Positions 1 to 10,016 of a DNA stretch of 64,000 bases are shown here, piece by piece. Within the stretch, counting starts at the first letter, position 1; each line of letters opens with the position of its first letter. The DNA comes from DATFWC01 sp963777755 (GTDB taxonomy: Bacteria; Pseudomonadota; Alphaproteobacteria; Rhizobiales; Xanthobacteraceae). The translations under genes and the position numbers were made by a program. The notes under the pieces were generated by a model. The model had not been told where the DNA came from. It saw only the letters and a program-made list of their open reading frames with translations, and did not search any database. Location of the stretch: positions 230,297 to 294,296 of the forward strand of contig CAVZSC010000004.1 of assembly GCA_963777755.1 (NCBI GenBank), in the 5' to 3' direction.

Positions 1-5
1 CCCTC

Positions 6-755
6 ATGGCACCCACATCCTCGTCGGCCGCGGCGCCGACATCCGGCGGCCCGGTCGATCCGGCCGCGATCGAAGACCTGGTGGCGGCGAGCCGCATCCT
101 CGCCGCCGAAGGCGTGCTCGACGGCTACGGTCACGTCAGCATGCGCCATCCCGGCCAGACCGATCGTTACCTAGTGTCGCGCTCGCTGGCTCCCGCGCTG
201 GTGACGGCCGATGACATCATGGAGCTCGATCTCGAATCCAACCCGGTCGATGCGCGCGGGCGCACCATGTTCCGTGAGCGGTTCATCCACGGCATGCTGT
301 ACAAGGCACGCCCGGACGTGATGGCGGTGGTGCACAGCCATTCGCCGGCAGTGGTTCCATACGGCATCACGCAGGTGAAGATGCAGCCCACGTTCCACAT
401 GGCGGCGTTCCTCTACGAGGAGCCGCCGGTGTTCGAGATCCGCGACCACGCCGGTTGGACCAACATGCTGATCACCAGCAACGAGCTCGGCACGGCGCTG
501 GCCGAGACGCTGGGAGAGAAATCGGTCGCCCTGATGCGCGGGCACGGCAACATCGTGGTCGGTCCGACGCTGCCGATCGCGGTATTCCGCGCGATCTATA
601 CCGAGGTGAACGCACGCCTGCAGACCACGGCGATCATGCTCGGCGGTCCGATCAACTATCTCTCGCCCGAGGAGGGCGAGATCATCACCTACAAGAGCAA
701 GGGCGACGTCGGGCGCGCCTGGGAGCTGTGGAAGACCAAGGCGCTGGGGAAGTAA
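6..755 (+). CDS. class II aldolase/adducin family protein
   Basis: A 249-residue protein of the class II aldolase/adducin fold, a zinc-dependent family that cleaves or isomerises sugar phosphates and related hydroxy acids. The metal-binding pattern is visible as HSHSP near residue 104 and a third histidine in MRGHGNIVVG near residue 180. The first 20 residues are Ala/Ser/Pro-rich and look like a disordered lead. The start lies 6 bases from the window edge, so an upstream start cannot be excluded. It converges on a Bug receptor gene that ends 3 bases away. The substrate cannot be read from sequence. Confidence 0.85.
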   Translation: MAPTSSSAAAPTSGGPVDPAAIEDLVAASRILAAEGVLDGYGHVSMRHPGQTDRYLVSRSLAPALVTADDIMELDLESNPVDARGRTMFRERFIHGMLYKARPDVMAVVHSHSPAVVPYGITQVKMQPTFHMAAFLYEEPPVFEIRDHAGWTNMLITSNELGTALAETLGEKSVALMRGHGNIVVGPTLPIAVFRAIYTEVNARLQTTAIMLGGPINYLSPEEGEIITYKSKGDVGRAWELWKTKALGK

Positions 756-758
756 GGT

Positions 759-1736
759 TCACTGCACGCTGGCGCCCGAGACCTTCACCACCTGCGCCCA
801 TTTCTCCACGTCGGCGCGCAGGTACTTGTCGAACTCGGCCGGCGTCATGAGCATCGGCACGGCCCCCTGCTTGGCCCAGGCGCCCTTGACGTCATCGCGC
901 TGCACGATCTTCTGTATCTCGCTGTTGAGCTTGTCGATGATCGGCTTCGGCGTACCGGCGGGCGCCATGACGCCGAGCCAGATCGTCGCCTCGTAGCCGG
1001 GCACGCCGGCCTCGTCGACCGTCGGCACCTCGGGCATGATGGCCGAGCGCTGCTTTCCGGTGGTGCCGAGCGCGATCACCTGCCCGGCGCGCACGTTCGA
1101 CGCCATGGTGGTGATGGCGTCGAACATCATGTGCACGTGGCCGCCGATGACGCTGTTGCGCGCCTCGCCGGACGCCTTGTGCGGCACGTGGACGATGTCG
1201 GTGCCGCTCATCGCTTTGAACAATTCGCCCGCCATGTGGTACGGCGTGCCGGGACCGGACGACGCATAGTTGAGCTTGCCCGGATTCGACTTCGCCTGCG
1301 CGATGAATTCCTTGAGGCTCTTCGCCGGCACGCTGGGGTGCATCACCATGATCAGGTCCGAGTAATTGATCGGCGAGATCGGCACGAAGTCGCGCATCAA
1401 CTGGAACGGTTTGTTGGGGATCAGCAATTCGTTGGTCGTGTGGGTGTTCGACATCACCAGCAGCGTGTGGCCGTCGGGCGCCGCCTTCGCCACCGCGTCG
1501 GTCCCGATGATGGAACCCGCCCCGGGGCGATCCTCGACCACGAACGACTGCTTGAGCGCATCGGACAGGTGTTGCGCGAGCACGCGCGCATAGACGTCGG
1601 CCGGGCCGCCGGCGCCGAACGGCACGATGATGCGGACGGGTTTGCTCGGGTAGTCCTGCGCCCAAGACGGCGACGCGGCAGGCAGGGCAATTGCAGCAAC
1701 CGCGGCGATCGCCGCGACGCGCGCAAGAATCAGCAT
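759..1736 (-). CDS. Bug-family tripartite tricarboxylate transporter substrate-binding protein
   Basis: Periplasmic solute receptor of the Bug (TctC) family, which binds carboxylates for a tripartite tricarboxylate transporter. A Sec signal peptide ends at about ...PSWAQ, followed by the family opening YPSKPVRIIVPFGAGGPAD and the conserved RPGAGSIIGTDAVAKA. I chose the ATG at 1736 because GGGAGGA sits 6 bases before it; an ATG two codons earlier would overlap that site. No TctA/TctB membrane subunit is in the window, which is usual for the many orphan Bug receptors. Ligand unknown. Confidence 0.88.
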   Translation of the reverse strand: MLILARVAAIAAVAAIALPAASPSWAQDYPSKPVRIIVPFGAGGPADVYARVLAQHLSDALKQSFVVEDRPGAGSIIGTDAVAKAAPDGHTLLVMSNTHTTNELLIPNKPFQLMRDFVPISPINYSDLIMVMHPSVPAKSLKEFIAQAKSNPGKLNYASSGPGTPYHMAGELFKAMSGTDIVHVPHKASGEARNSVIGGHVHMMFDAITTMASNVRAGQVIALGTTGKQRSAIMPEVPTVDEAGVPGYEATIWLGVMAPAGTPKPIIDKLNSEIQKIVQRDDVKGAWAKQGAVPMLMTPAEFDKYLRADVEKWAQVVKVSGASVQ

Positions 1737-1862
1737 GGACATCCTCCCGAACCCGGTTGTGTCCGGTGACTGATAGAACACCGGTTCCGCCCGATCAATT
1801 CACCACCGCACCGGTGCGACCACGCATCGGCGTCGCGATACGGCGGGACAACGACCGGCCGT

Positions 1863-1892
1863 GAAAAATGGCCCCGTGGGAGGGGCCATCTT
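1863..1892 (-). terminator. Rho-independent terminator of the 89-aa secreted protein gene
   Basis: On the minus strand an 8-bp stem ATGGCCCC/GGGGCCAT with a 6-base loop is followed by TTTTT. It lies about 25 bases past the stop of the gene ending at 1915. Confidence 0.75.
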
Positions 1893-1914
1893 TCATCGTC
1901 GGATCGACCGTCAA

Positions 1915-2184
1915 CTAGCAGCGCGTCTTGGTGCGCTTGACCATTGTGCCGTCCGGCAGTCGCTCTCTGATGGTAATCTCGCGGCAGCCCCTGCCGCCCG
2001 AGTAGCCGTACGTATCGCGGTCGCGATAGTAACGGCGCTCGCGCCAATTATCGCGATCGCGACCGACCCTCACGCCCACGCCCGGCCCTTCGATCGTAAC
2101 GCCCTGCGCCTTGACGCCGGTCGGCATCGTGCCGGCGGCCAACAGCATCGCCCCAGCCGCAAGAGCGAGTAACGGTATGCGCAT
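1915..2184 (-). CDS. small secreted basic protein, function unknown
   Basis: An 89-residue protein with a clear Sec signal peptide (MRIPLLALAAGAMLLAAGTM, cleavage near VKAQ). The mature part is rich in Arg, Asp and Tyr (DRDNWRERRYYRDRD) and ends with two cysteines, one in GRGCREIT and one as the last residue, which could form a disulfide in the periplasm. It has its own terminator and no operon partner. I do not recognise a function; similar short RDRD/YYRD exported proteins are common in rhizobia. Confidence 0.75.
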   Translation of the reverse strand: MRIPLLALAAGAMLLAAGTMPTGVKAQGVTIEGPGVGVRVGRDRDNWRERRYYRDRDTYGYSGGRGCREITIRERLPDGTMVKRTKTRC

Positions 2185-2288
2185 TGCCCTCTCTCCATTG
2201 TTGTGCTGCCTCGATCAGGTTCAGCAATGGAGCAGTAACCGCGGTCGACGCGAATTGGTTCCGCGGTGGTTGTTGAGCCGTCCGCGCG

Positions 2289-2483
2289 TCACCCGCGATC
2301 GAGTTGGCTTTCCTTGGCGACCCGCTCGAACGCCTCGCCGGGGCTCTTGATGCGATACTGGTAGTCCTCTCCGTCGGACGGCAACAGCTTGACCACCTTG
2401 TAGCTGCCGTTCGCCGCAACCCGCCCCATCGTGCCGGAGGTGAGATAAACGGTCTGGCCGACAGAGAACTTGTGCGCTTTCAA
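2289..2483 (-). CDS. small conserved hypothetical protein
   Basis: A 64-residue cytoplasmic protein beginning KAHKFSVGQTVYL, with the look of a small beta-barrel (GTMGRVAANGSYKVVKLLP). I chose the TTG start at 2483 because GGGAGAG lies about 6 bases upstream; the reading frame stays open 7 codons further to another TTG. Function unknown. A single-copy gene between two secreted-protein genes. Confidence 0.6.
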   Translation of the reverse strand: MKAHKFSVGQTVYLTSGTMGRVAANGSYKVVKLLPSDGEDYQYRIKSPGEAFERVAKESQLDRG

Positions 2484-2504
2484 AGCTACTCTCCCATACA
2501 GCAA

Positions 2505-2826
2505 TCGCCGCCCCCGATGCAGGAGGACGTCTTATGAATGTCCATTCATCAGAGCTATTTTAGCAGATGCCGCCGTGCTTTGCTGGAAAAAGTAAGCACT
2601 TGGTAACGATCCGCACCGGGTCTCGATCGATCTGCAAAAATACAATGATCACAATACTTTAACGAGGCCAAATGGGGACAAGGCTCGCCCCCCGTTCGCA
2701 CCCGCCCCGAGGGGCAAAACAGAGGGAGAACGGGTGCCGCGGTGTGACATCAATGCCCCCTCTTGGTCGCACCGGAGCCTCAATCGGCGCCTAGGTTGCC
2801 GGCGAACCGGAGAGGAGGAGTTTCCT
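2505..2826. other. intergenic region
   Basis: About 320 bases between divergent genes. It is relatively AT-rich at 2540-2670 (runs such as CAAAAATACAATGATCAC), consistent with promoters for both neighbours, but I cannot place -35/-10 boxes with confidence. No gene seen. Confidence 0.5.
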
Positions 2827-3000
2827 ATGGAACATCTCTACTTCGTGTGTCCCGTCACCGGTAGCGACATCGACGCCGGCATCGCAACCGAGCTCGAGAC
2901 GCTGCTCCGCATCCGGGGCAAGAAGGTCCGCATGCAATGCCCCATCTGCGGCCAGGAGCATCAATGGCGGGTGAGCGACGCCCAGCTCGAGGCCGCCTGA
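2827..3000 (+). CDS. small zinc-ribbon-like protein
   Basis: A 57-residue protein starting MEHLYFVCPVTGSDI. Cysteines at FVCPVTG and the pair CPIC with a nearby histidine (GQEHQW) suggest a single small zinc-binding knuckle. The ATG at 2827 is preceded by GGAGAGGAGGAG, a strong ribosome-binding site, so it is preferred over the longer in-frame ATG at 2734. Function unknown; such proteins are frequent in Bradyrhizobium-type genomes. Confidence 0.7.
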   Translation: MEHLYFVCPVTGSDIDAGIATELETLLRIRGKKVRMQCPICGQEHQWRVSDAQLEAA

Positions 3001-3001
3001 C

Positions 3002-3703
3002 TCAGAATTTCTCCGTCCACGGCCGCAGCTCCACTTCCCACGTCCAGGCGCTGCGCGCCTGCTGCAGCACGTGGAGATAGGTCGCGGCGATCGCATCCGG
3101 ATCGAGCAGGCTGTCGGGCGTCTCCGCCGGCTGCGTCCTACGCTCGCTCCGGATCCCGCCGTCGATGACGAAATGCGCCACATGGATGCCCTGGGGGCTG
3201 AGCTCGCGCGCCATGCTTTGCGCCAGACCGCGCAGCGCGAACTTGCCCATGGCGAACGGAGCGGACTGGGCATAGCCCTTCACGCTCGCCGAAGCGCCGG
3301 TGAACAGGATCGCCCCGTGCCGGCGCGGCAGCATGCGGCGGGCCGCTTCCTGCCCCACCAGAAACCCCCCGAAGGCGCTGACCATGAGGGACTTCTCCAC
3401 CTCGGGCGGATCAAGGTCGATCAAAGGACCGCGCTGGCGATAGCTCGCGTTGTAGACGACGACGTCGGGCTCATCCGGCTGATCCGCCAGGGCGGCGAAC
3501 AATCGAACGACGTCGTCGCGATTGGCAGCGTCGCACGCGAGGATCCGCGCGCCGGTCGCCTGCGCGACCGTTGCGAGCTTGCCGGTATTACGTGCCGCCA
3601 GCACGACCTTCATGCCGGCTCCGGCGAAGGTGAGTGCCAGCGAAGCGCTCAGGCCGGAGCCGGCACCGACGATCAGCGCCGCTCGATAACTGTTGGCTGT
3701 CAT
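3002..3703 (-). CDS. SDR-family oxidoreductase with Phe at the catalytic Tyr position
   Basis: A 233-residue short-chain dehydrogenase/reductase. The nucleotide-binding glycine motif is GAGSGLSASLA near residue 13, with VYNASY in place of the usual NNAG. The active-site segment reads FTGASASVKGYAQ, then SAPFAMGKFAL, so the YxxxK tyrosine is replaced by phenylalanine while the lysine is kept. Known families with this change often have altered or uncertain activity. The start ATG overlaps the stop of the upstream gene by 4 bases (ATGA), which marks a two-gene operon. Confidence 0.85.
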   Translation of the reverse strand: MTANSYRAALIVGAGSGLSASLALTFAGAGMKVVLAARNTGKLATVAQATGARILACDAANRDDVVRLFAALADQPDEPDVVVYNASYRQRGPLIDLDPPEVEKSLMVSAFGGFLVGQEAARRMLPRRHGAILFTGASASVKGYAQSAPFAMGKFALRGLAQSMARELSPQGIHVAHFVIDGGIRSERRTQPAETPDSLLDPDAIAATYLHVLQQARSAWTWEVELRPWTEKF

Positions 3704-4275
3704 GAGGAACCTCGCTGCCGTGCTATCGGACCGACCGCTACGGCGGCCTCGCTGCAGATCTTGGCGAAGGCATCGCGGCAGACCTGGTAGAGCGCCGGGC
3801 ACGGCTTGGTCGCCTGCTCGGCGGCGTCGACGGTCTTGTGCCGGTCGCCCTCCTCGGTCGCGCGCACGTCGTAAGTGATGATCGCGTCTTCGCGCGCAAT
3901 CCCGCGATCGGCGACGAGAAAACGTTCCGCCGCCTCGAAGAAGCGGGTGGCCGTGCGGCGCGCCGCATCCGACTTCTTGAGGAACTGCGCGTTCGCCGCC
4001 GGATCGGGCTTCACCACTTTGGCCTGGATGGCGGCGAGCGCATACAGGTTGTTGAGCTTGAAATAGATCCCGCCGCATTGCGCCAGCGATTGCCAATAGG
4101 GCTTGCCGTTGAACGGGGTCCCGGGAGCGCTCACCACCCGGTCGCGCCGGTCGGGCGGCGGCGCCGGGGGCGGCCGCTCCTGTTGTTCGCGCTTGCGCCG
4201 GCTCTGCGCGTCCGCCGCACCGGCGAGCAGCGATGCGATCACGACGATGCAGGCGGCTTTGCCGATCCCGCGCAT
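3700..4275 (-). CDS. secreted hypothetical protein
   Basis: A 191-residue exported protein: Sec signal peptide (cleavage near GAADAQ), then a charged Pro-rich linker (QERPPPAPPPDRRD) and a helical domain with five cysteines (AQCGG, KPCPALYQVC, KICSEA). The last two groups are spaced as in disulfide-stabilised helical domains. It is translationally coupled to the downstream SDR gene by a 4-base overlap. I do not recognise a known function. Confidence 0.75.
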   Translation of the reverse strand: MRGIGKAACIVVIASLLAGAADAQSRRKREQQERPPPAPPPDRRDRVVSAPGTPFNGKPYWQSLAQCGGIYFKLNNLYALAAIQAKVVKPDPAANAQFLKKSDAARRTATRFFEAAERFLVADRGIAREDAIITYDVRATEEGDRHKTVDAAEQATKPCPALYQVCRDAFAKICSEAAVAVGPIARQRGSS

Positions 4276-4420
4276 GCAACCCTCTGATTCCGACTACGGG
4301 CCGCATCCTATGTCACTCCTGTCTCCCGGCTACAATATGGTGCTGCCCACTCCTGCCCACGGCTGCTCTTGCGCGGCCGAATTCGCTAGGCTCTTGTCCG
4401 AGAACCCGAGAGGTGACCCC

Positions 4421-5395
4421 ATGCGCGCTGCCTATTACGAGAAGAACGGTCCTGCCCGCGACGTGCTCAAGCTCGGCGAGGTCGAGACCCCGCGCCCCGG
4501 TGCGGGTGAAGTGCGCGTGAAGCTCGCGGTCTCGGGGGTCAATCCGTCCGACGTGAAGGGACGCGAGGGCCGCACGCGCAAGATCGCGTTCCCGCGCGTG
4601 ATCCCGCACAGCGATGGCGCCGGCGTGATCGACATGGTGGGCGACGGTGTGGCGGCCGCACGCGTCGGCGAGCGGGTGTGGACGTGGAATGCGCAGTGGA
4701 AGCGCGCCTTCGGCACGTGCGCCGAATACGTGGTGCTGCCGGCCGCCCTGGCGGTCCGCCTGCCCGAGCATGTGAGCTTCGAGGAAGGCGCCTGTTTCGG
4801 CATTCCGGCGATGACCGCATACCACGCGGTGGCGGTCGCAGAAGCGTGGGCCGGGTCGACCATCCTGGTGTCGGGCGGCGCCGGCTCGGTCAGCCATTAC
4901 GCGATCCAGTTCGCCAAGGCGCGCGGCGCCGTCGTCATCACCACGGTGAGCTCGGCGGAGAAGGCCCGCATCGCCGAGGATGCCGGCGCCGATCACGTGA
5001 TCGACTACAAGCGCGAGAATGTCGGCGAGCGCGTCATGGAGCTCACCGACAAGGCCGGTGTCGACGCCATCGTCGAGCTCGATCTGAGCGCCAATGCCAA
5101 GCTCATCCCCGGTGTGCTGCGCCCGCGCGGCACGGTCGTCATCTACGGCACCGGCGGCGAGGCGACGTTACCGGCGCAATGGCTCCTGGTGAACGCGATC
5201 GCGCTGAAGTTCATCTTCGTCTACGAGCTCACGGCCGAGGAGCGTCACGCGGCGATCGACACCATCACCCGCATGCTCGCGGAGAAGCGGCTCGCCAACA
5301 ATGTGGCCGCGACCCTGCCCCTGTCCGACATCGTCTTGGCGCACGAAACGGTCGAGCAGGGCAAGGTGGCCGGCAACGTGGTGGTGCGAATTTAG
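4421..5395 (+). CDS. zinc-type alcohol dehydrogenase family NADPH:quinone reductase
   Basis: A 324-residue medium-chain dehydrogenase/reductase of the quinone oxidoreductase branch. GroES-like domain at residues 1-130 (GVNPSDVKGREG), Rossmann fold with VSGGAGSVSHYAIQFAKARG near residue 150; GGAGSV replaces the usual GAAGGVG. No structural-zinc cysteine cluster is present, as in quinone reductases. Expected to reduce quinones or enones with NADPH in the cytosol. ATG at 4421 follows GAGAGGTGA; in-frame upstream ATGs lack a site and run into the divergent gene. Confidence 0.88.
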   Translation: MRAAYYEKNGPARDVLKLGEVETPRPGAGEVRVKLAVSGVNPSDVKGREGRTRKIAFPRVIPHSDGAGVIDMVGDGVAAARVGERVWTWNAQWKRAFGTCAEYVVLPAALAVRLPEHVSFEEGACFGIPAMTAYHAVAVAEAWAGSTILVSGGAGSVSHYAIQFAKARGAVVITTVSSAEKARIAEDAGADHVIDYKRENVGERVMELTDKAGVDAIVELDLSANAKLIPGVLRPRGTVVIYGTGGEATLPAQWLLVNAIALKFIFVYELTAEERHAAIDTITRMLAEKRLANNVAATLPLSDIVLAHETVEQGKVAGNVVVRI

Positions 5396-5437
5396 CGCCG
5401 GCGCGGCTCCTGGCCGGCAACGGCCGCACCGCTTCGT

Positions 5438-5611
5438 TCAGATCGCTTCCGGATTCGGCGCCACCGGCAGGTCTTTCGCGTTGCTCATGAGGAGGAAGGC
5501 CGAGACATTCGAGCTTGCGGCCTGGGTCACGGTGACCGGCGTCGACTTCAGGGCATACGCTGCGCCCGCGAGCAGAAACACGCCGGCAACGACACAGGAT
5601 ATCTTGCGCAT
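5438..5611 (-). CDS. 57-aa exported peptide, paralogue 1 (LPVAP family)
   Basis: A 57-residue peptide with a signal or anchor helix (MRKISCVVAGVFLLAGAAYA) and a conserved tail SNVSAFLLMSNAKDLPVAPN. The tail matches that of a second gene at 6624-6800 (SNLSAFDLMSQSKNLPVAPI), so the two are paralogues that flank the ABM gene and are encoded opposite to it. The tail probably lies in the periplasm. Function unknown. Confidence 0.7.
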   Translation of the reverse strand: MRKISCVVAGVFLLAGAAYALKSTPVTVTQAASSNVSAFLLMSNAKDLPVAPNPEAI

Positions 5612-5847
5612 ATGAGCCTCCATGCGGCTTCGGGACGAACCCCGACGTGTCCTGGGCAGACTGCCCACTCCTGAGACGCGTCGAACCCGGGAAACGTTCA
5701 CGCCGTCGCCTGACTCGTGCCGAATGTGGTCCGCAATGGACCGCCTGTCACGCCGGGACGGACCGCGAGCCGAAGCCCGCCTTCGTTGACCTCGCCCTCG
5801 TATCGACGCTACGCTTGCGCAAAACATGAAGCTTGGGGAGGATCGAC

Positions 5848-6555
5848 ATGAATTCGTGCCTTCGCGGTCTCTTTCTCGCAACGGTGCTGACGCTCGCTAT
5901 GACCTCCGCGCCGCAGGCCCAGGACGCCGGCACCATCTACGTGGTGAGCTACATCGAAGCCCAGCCCGGCGCCAAGGATCAGGCGGCGGCGTTGCTGCGG
6001 GACTATCGTGAGGCAACCCGCAAGGAAGACGGGAACGTGCGCGCCGAGGTGGTGCAGCATGCGACCCGACCCGGGCAGTTCGTGATCCTCGCCGCCTGGA
6101 AGGACCAGAAGGCGCTCGATGCCCACGCCGCGGCGGCGTCCACCAAGACTTTCCGCGAGAAGATTCAGAGCCTGCGCGTGAGCCCGCAGGACGACCGCAT
6201 TCACACCGGCCTCTCGGTCGGGCCGATCGATGCGAAGTCCGGCAAACGCAACGTCTTCGTGGTGACCCACGTGGATGTCGTTCCGCCGCGCAAGGACGAT
6301 GCCGTCGGCCTGCTCAAGGTCCTCGGCGACACGGCCCGCAAGGAGGGTGGAAACCTGCGCTACGAAGTGGTCCAGCAGACCAATCGTCCCAACCATTTCA
6401 CGGTCATCGAGATCTGGAAGGACCGCAAGGCGTTCGACGCGCATCTCGCCGGCGTGCCGGTGCGCGAGTTCCGCGACAGGCTGGCCCCGATGAGCGGCTC
6501 GCTCTACGATGAGCGGCTGTACCGCGCGCTTGACCGGGGGGGCGCGAGCTCGTGA
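5848..6555 (+). CDS. exported protein with two antibiotic biosynthesis monooxygenase (ABM) domains
   Basis: A 235-residue protein with a Sec signal peptide (cleavage near SAPQAQ) and two tandem ABM ferredoxin-like repeats: residues about 30-115 (YIEAQPGAKDQAAALLRDYR ... FVILAAWKDQKALDAH) and 135-225 (HVDVVPPRKDDAVGLLK ... FTVIEIWKDRKAFDAH). Known ABM proteins act as dimers on quinones, polyketides or haem; here one chain carries both halves. Its periplasmic location is less usual. ATG at 5848 is preceded by GGGGAGGA. Confidence 0.82.
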   Translation: MNSCLRGLFLATVLTLAMTSAPQAQDAGTIYVVSYIEAQPGAKDQAAALLRDYREATRKEDGNVRAEVVQHATRPGQFVILAAWKDQKALDAHAAAASTKTFREKIQSLRVSPQDDRIHTGLSVGPIDAKSGKRNVFVVTHVDVVPPRKDDAVGLLKVLGDTARKEGGNLRYEVVQQTNRPNHFTVIEIWKDRKAFDAHLAGVPVREFRDRLAPMSGSLYDERLYRALDRGGASS

Positions 6556-6623
6556 ACGGCGTCATGCCCGCCACAGACGGGCATGACCAGGTGATTACGG
6601 ACTGTCTCGCCGGACACGGGTGG

Positions 6624-6800
6624 TCAGAATGCGTCCGGAATGGGCGCCACCGGTAGGTTCTTGGACTGGCTCATCAGATCGAAGGCGGAGAGGTTGGACC
6701 GCGGGGTATGGCCCGCGCCGGTCGTCTCCGGCTTGATCAGGAACGCCGAAACCGCGAGCAACAGCACGCCGGCAGCAGCGATGATCAGGAATTTTCGCAT
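6624..6800 (-). CDS. 58-aa exported peptide, paralogue 2 (LPVAP family)
   Basis: A 58-residue reading frame starting MRKFLIIAAAGVLLLAVSAF, then SNLSAFDLMSQSKNLPVAPI and a short acidic end. It shares start (MRK), helix and tail with the 57-aa peptide at 5438-5611 but differs in the linker, so it is a diverged paralogue rather than a recent copy. The ATG is preceded by GGAGG about 7 bases upstream. Function unknown. Confidence 0.68.
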   Translation of the reverse strand: MRKFLIIAAAGVLLLAVSAFLIKPETTGAGHTPRSNLSAFDLMSQSKNLPVAPIPDAF

Positions 6801-7065
6801 CTAGGCCTCCGTGGTGTGGTTGCGAACAGATCCCCCGCTCGCCCGCCTTGGTCAGGCCCCTCAGGCCCTCGGACGCGCCAGGTATGGCTGGGGTTCAAAC
6901 GCATCGTTCAAATACCCGAAGGCCCGGCATGGCGTGTGTGACCTGGGTCACGCCCAGACGGCAAAATTCGATAGACGCCGGAGGGGGATCGGCTAATTTG
7001 AACGAAATCGCCGTTCCCGCGACCAACGGCCATCGATCATCATCTCAAGCCCCAAGGGGACACTC

Positions 7066-7437
7066 ATGACACGGCTTGCACGACTGACCTGCCCGCTTGC
7101 GATCCTGGCGGCGCTCGCCTTCGCCTCTCCCGCCAAGGCCCAGTTCGGCGGGATGGACGACGCCCAGATGCAGCAGTTCGCCCCCATGCTGGAGATGATG
7201 AAGAAGCAGATGGGCAAGAAGCGCTTCGGCCAAATGATGAAGATGATGGGCCCGATGATGGCCAACATGGAAGGTGGCGGCGGCCTGGGCGGCCTGATGG
7301 GCGGCGGCGGCTTCGGTGGCTTCGGCGGCGGCGGGATGCCGTCGATGGGCGGCATGGATATGGGCCAGATGATGAGCATGATCAGCTCGATCCAGAGCCT
7401 GACCGGCGGCCGCCGCGGCAAGGGTCGTCGTCGCTGA
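7066..7437 (+). CDS. Met/Gly-rich secreted protein
   Basis: A 123-residue protein with a Sec signal peptide (cleavage near SPAKAQ). The mature chain is extremely rich in methionine (MLEMMKKQMG, MMKMMGPMMANM), then glycine (GGGGLGGLMGGGGFGGFGGG), then DMGQMMSMIS and a basic end RGKGRRR. Methionine-rich periplasmic proteins can bind Cu(I), but no MxxM spacing unique to a known copper chaperone is evident. A single gene with its own upstream region; function unknown. Confidence 0.7.
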   Translation: MTRLARLTCPLAILAALAFASPAKAQFGGMDDAQMQQFAPMLEMMKKQMGKKRFGQMMKMMGPMMANMEGGGGLGGLMGGGGFGGFGGGGMPSMGGMDMGQMMSMISSIQSLTGGRRGKGRRR

Positions 7438-7841
7438 TATTTCCGGCATCGCCCGGCCCCTGACGGCACCGGTTTCGCTCGGCGGCGCGGATACTTGCGC
7501 CGCCGAATGCATTTGCATCAAGGCTCGGAGCTTCCGACCCGTTGCTCCAACCGGCCCGACCAGCACGAGCTCGCGTCCGAAACCTCAACATGTTCAGAGT
7601 GCAACGGGATGTGTTCGCGAGTTCCGCCCAAGCCGTTTCGACACGTTTGCCAGGAGATCGTTAGGGAGAGATTAACAATAACTTACGCGTTGACCGTTCA
7701 AGTCTTTGAATCTGTTCGTATTTCTAAGCAATTTATGTCCAGGATTTCGTTTGTTCATCTATGATGCTCACCGCTGTCCTCGTCTGCTCCCTTGCCATCA
7801 CTCCCGACCTTCGGCTCCCAACTCGCAACGGCTTTCAAGCT
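7438..7841. other. intergenic region without recognised gene
   Basis: About 400 bases between two convergent genes. The part 7660-7760 is distinctly AT-rich (GAGATTAACAATAACTTACG), but no coding frame with a ribosome-binding site or known motif was found. Confidence 0.4.
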
Positions 7842-8114
7842 TCAAGCCAGGACGTCGACGGAAAATCCTTGCTTCCAGAGGCTTGCCGGAGCGGCCCGGT
7901 CGGTCGCAGCTGCGCCTGTCACCGCCTGCGCGGGGTCAGTCAACGCGCCGCCGAACACCACAGCCGGGCCATCGAGCGCCTTGCCGTCGCGTCCTTGTTT
8001 CCCGTCGGCCTCGTCCAGCGGGTGCAGGTTCGGATGCGGATCCTCGCCCTTCTTGGCCTTGGCGACGTCGCACGACGACGTGCACATGAAGCCGTTGACG
8101 AACGAAATCGCCAT
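7842..8114 (-). CDS. conserved small hypothetical protein
   Basis: A 90-residue soluble protein that starts MAISFVNGFMCTSSCDVAKA, with KKGEDPHPN following and two cysteines close to the N-terminus. GGAGG precedes the ATG by about 7 bases. The opening motif is one I associate with a conserved rhizobial hypothetical family. It lies downstream of the carboxylase gene on the same strand, 118 bases after its stop. Function unknown. Confidence 0.65.
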   Translation of the reverse strand: MAISFVNGFMCTSSCDVAKAKKGEDPHPNLHPLDEADGKQGRDGKALDGPAVVFGGALTDPAQAVTGAAATDRAAPASLWKQGFSVDVLA

Positions 8115-8232
8115 CCAAAAACCTCCACCCGCGACGGTAGATGGTGCTCGTTAACGAGATGCTGAACGGTGCCGACCGAACGAACGGTGCCTGGCCTGCG
8201 ACGGGTCAAATAACCGTGAGCCGCCTGCGCAC

Positions 8233-9841
<1,609 letters not shown>

Positions 9842-10016
9842 CGCGCGCTCCCCTTGCCGGTTCGATGGCACCACTATGGCGTGACGAACGCGCGAAGTGA
9901 ACGCCAGTTAATGGAACTTCACAACGCCGCCGATAGCCGGAACCGGGATGATCGCCTCGCGTTGCCGTCATGCCCGATCTCGATCGGCGGCGCGAGGGCA
10001 CAACGGAGGCAATTCG

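Noticed and set aside
7940..8232. C-terminal extension of the carboxylase reading frame
   Set aside because: It follows the frameshift and lacks family similarity; the true end is the stop at 8233 in the other frame.
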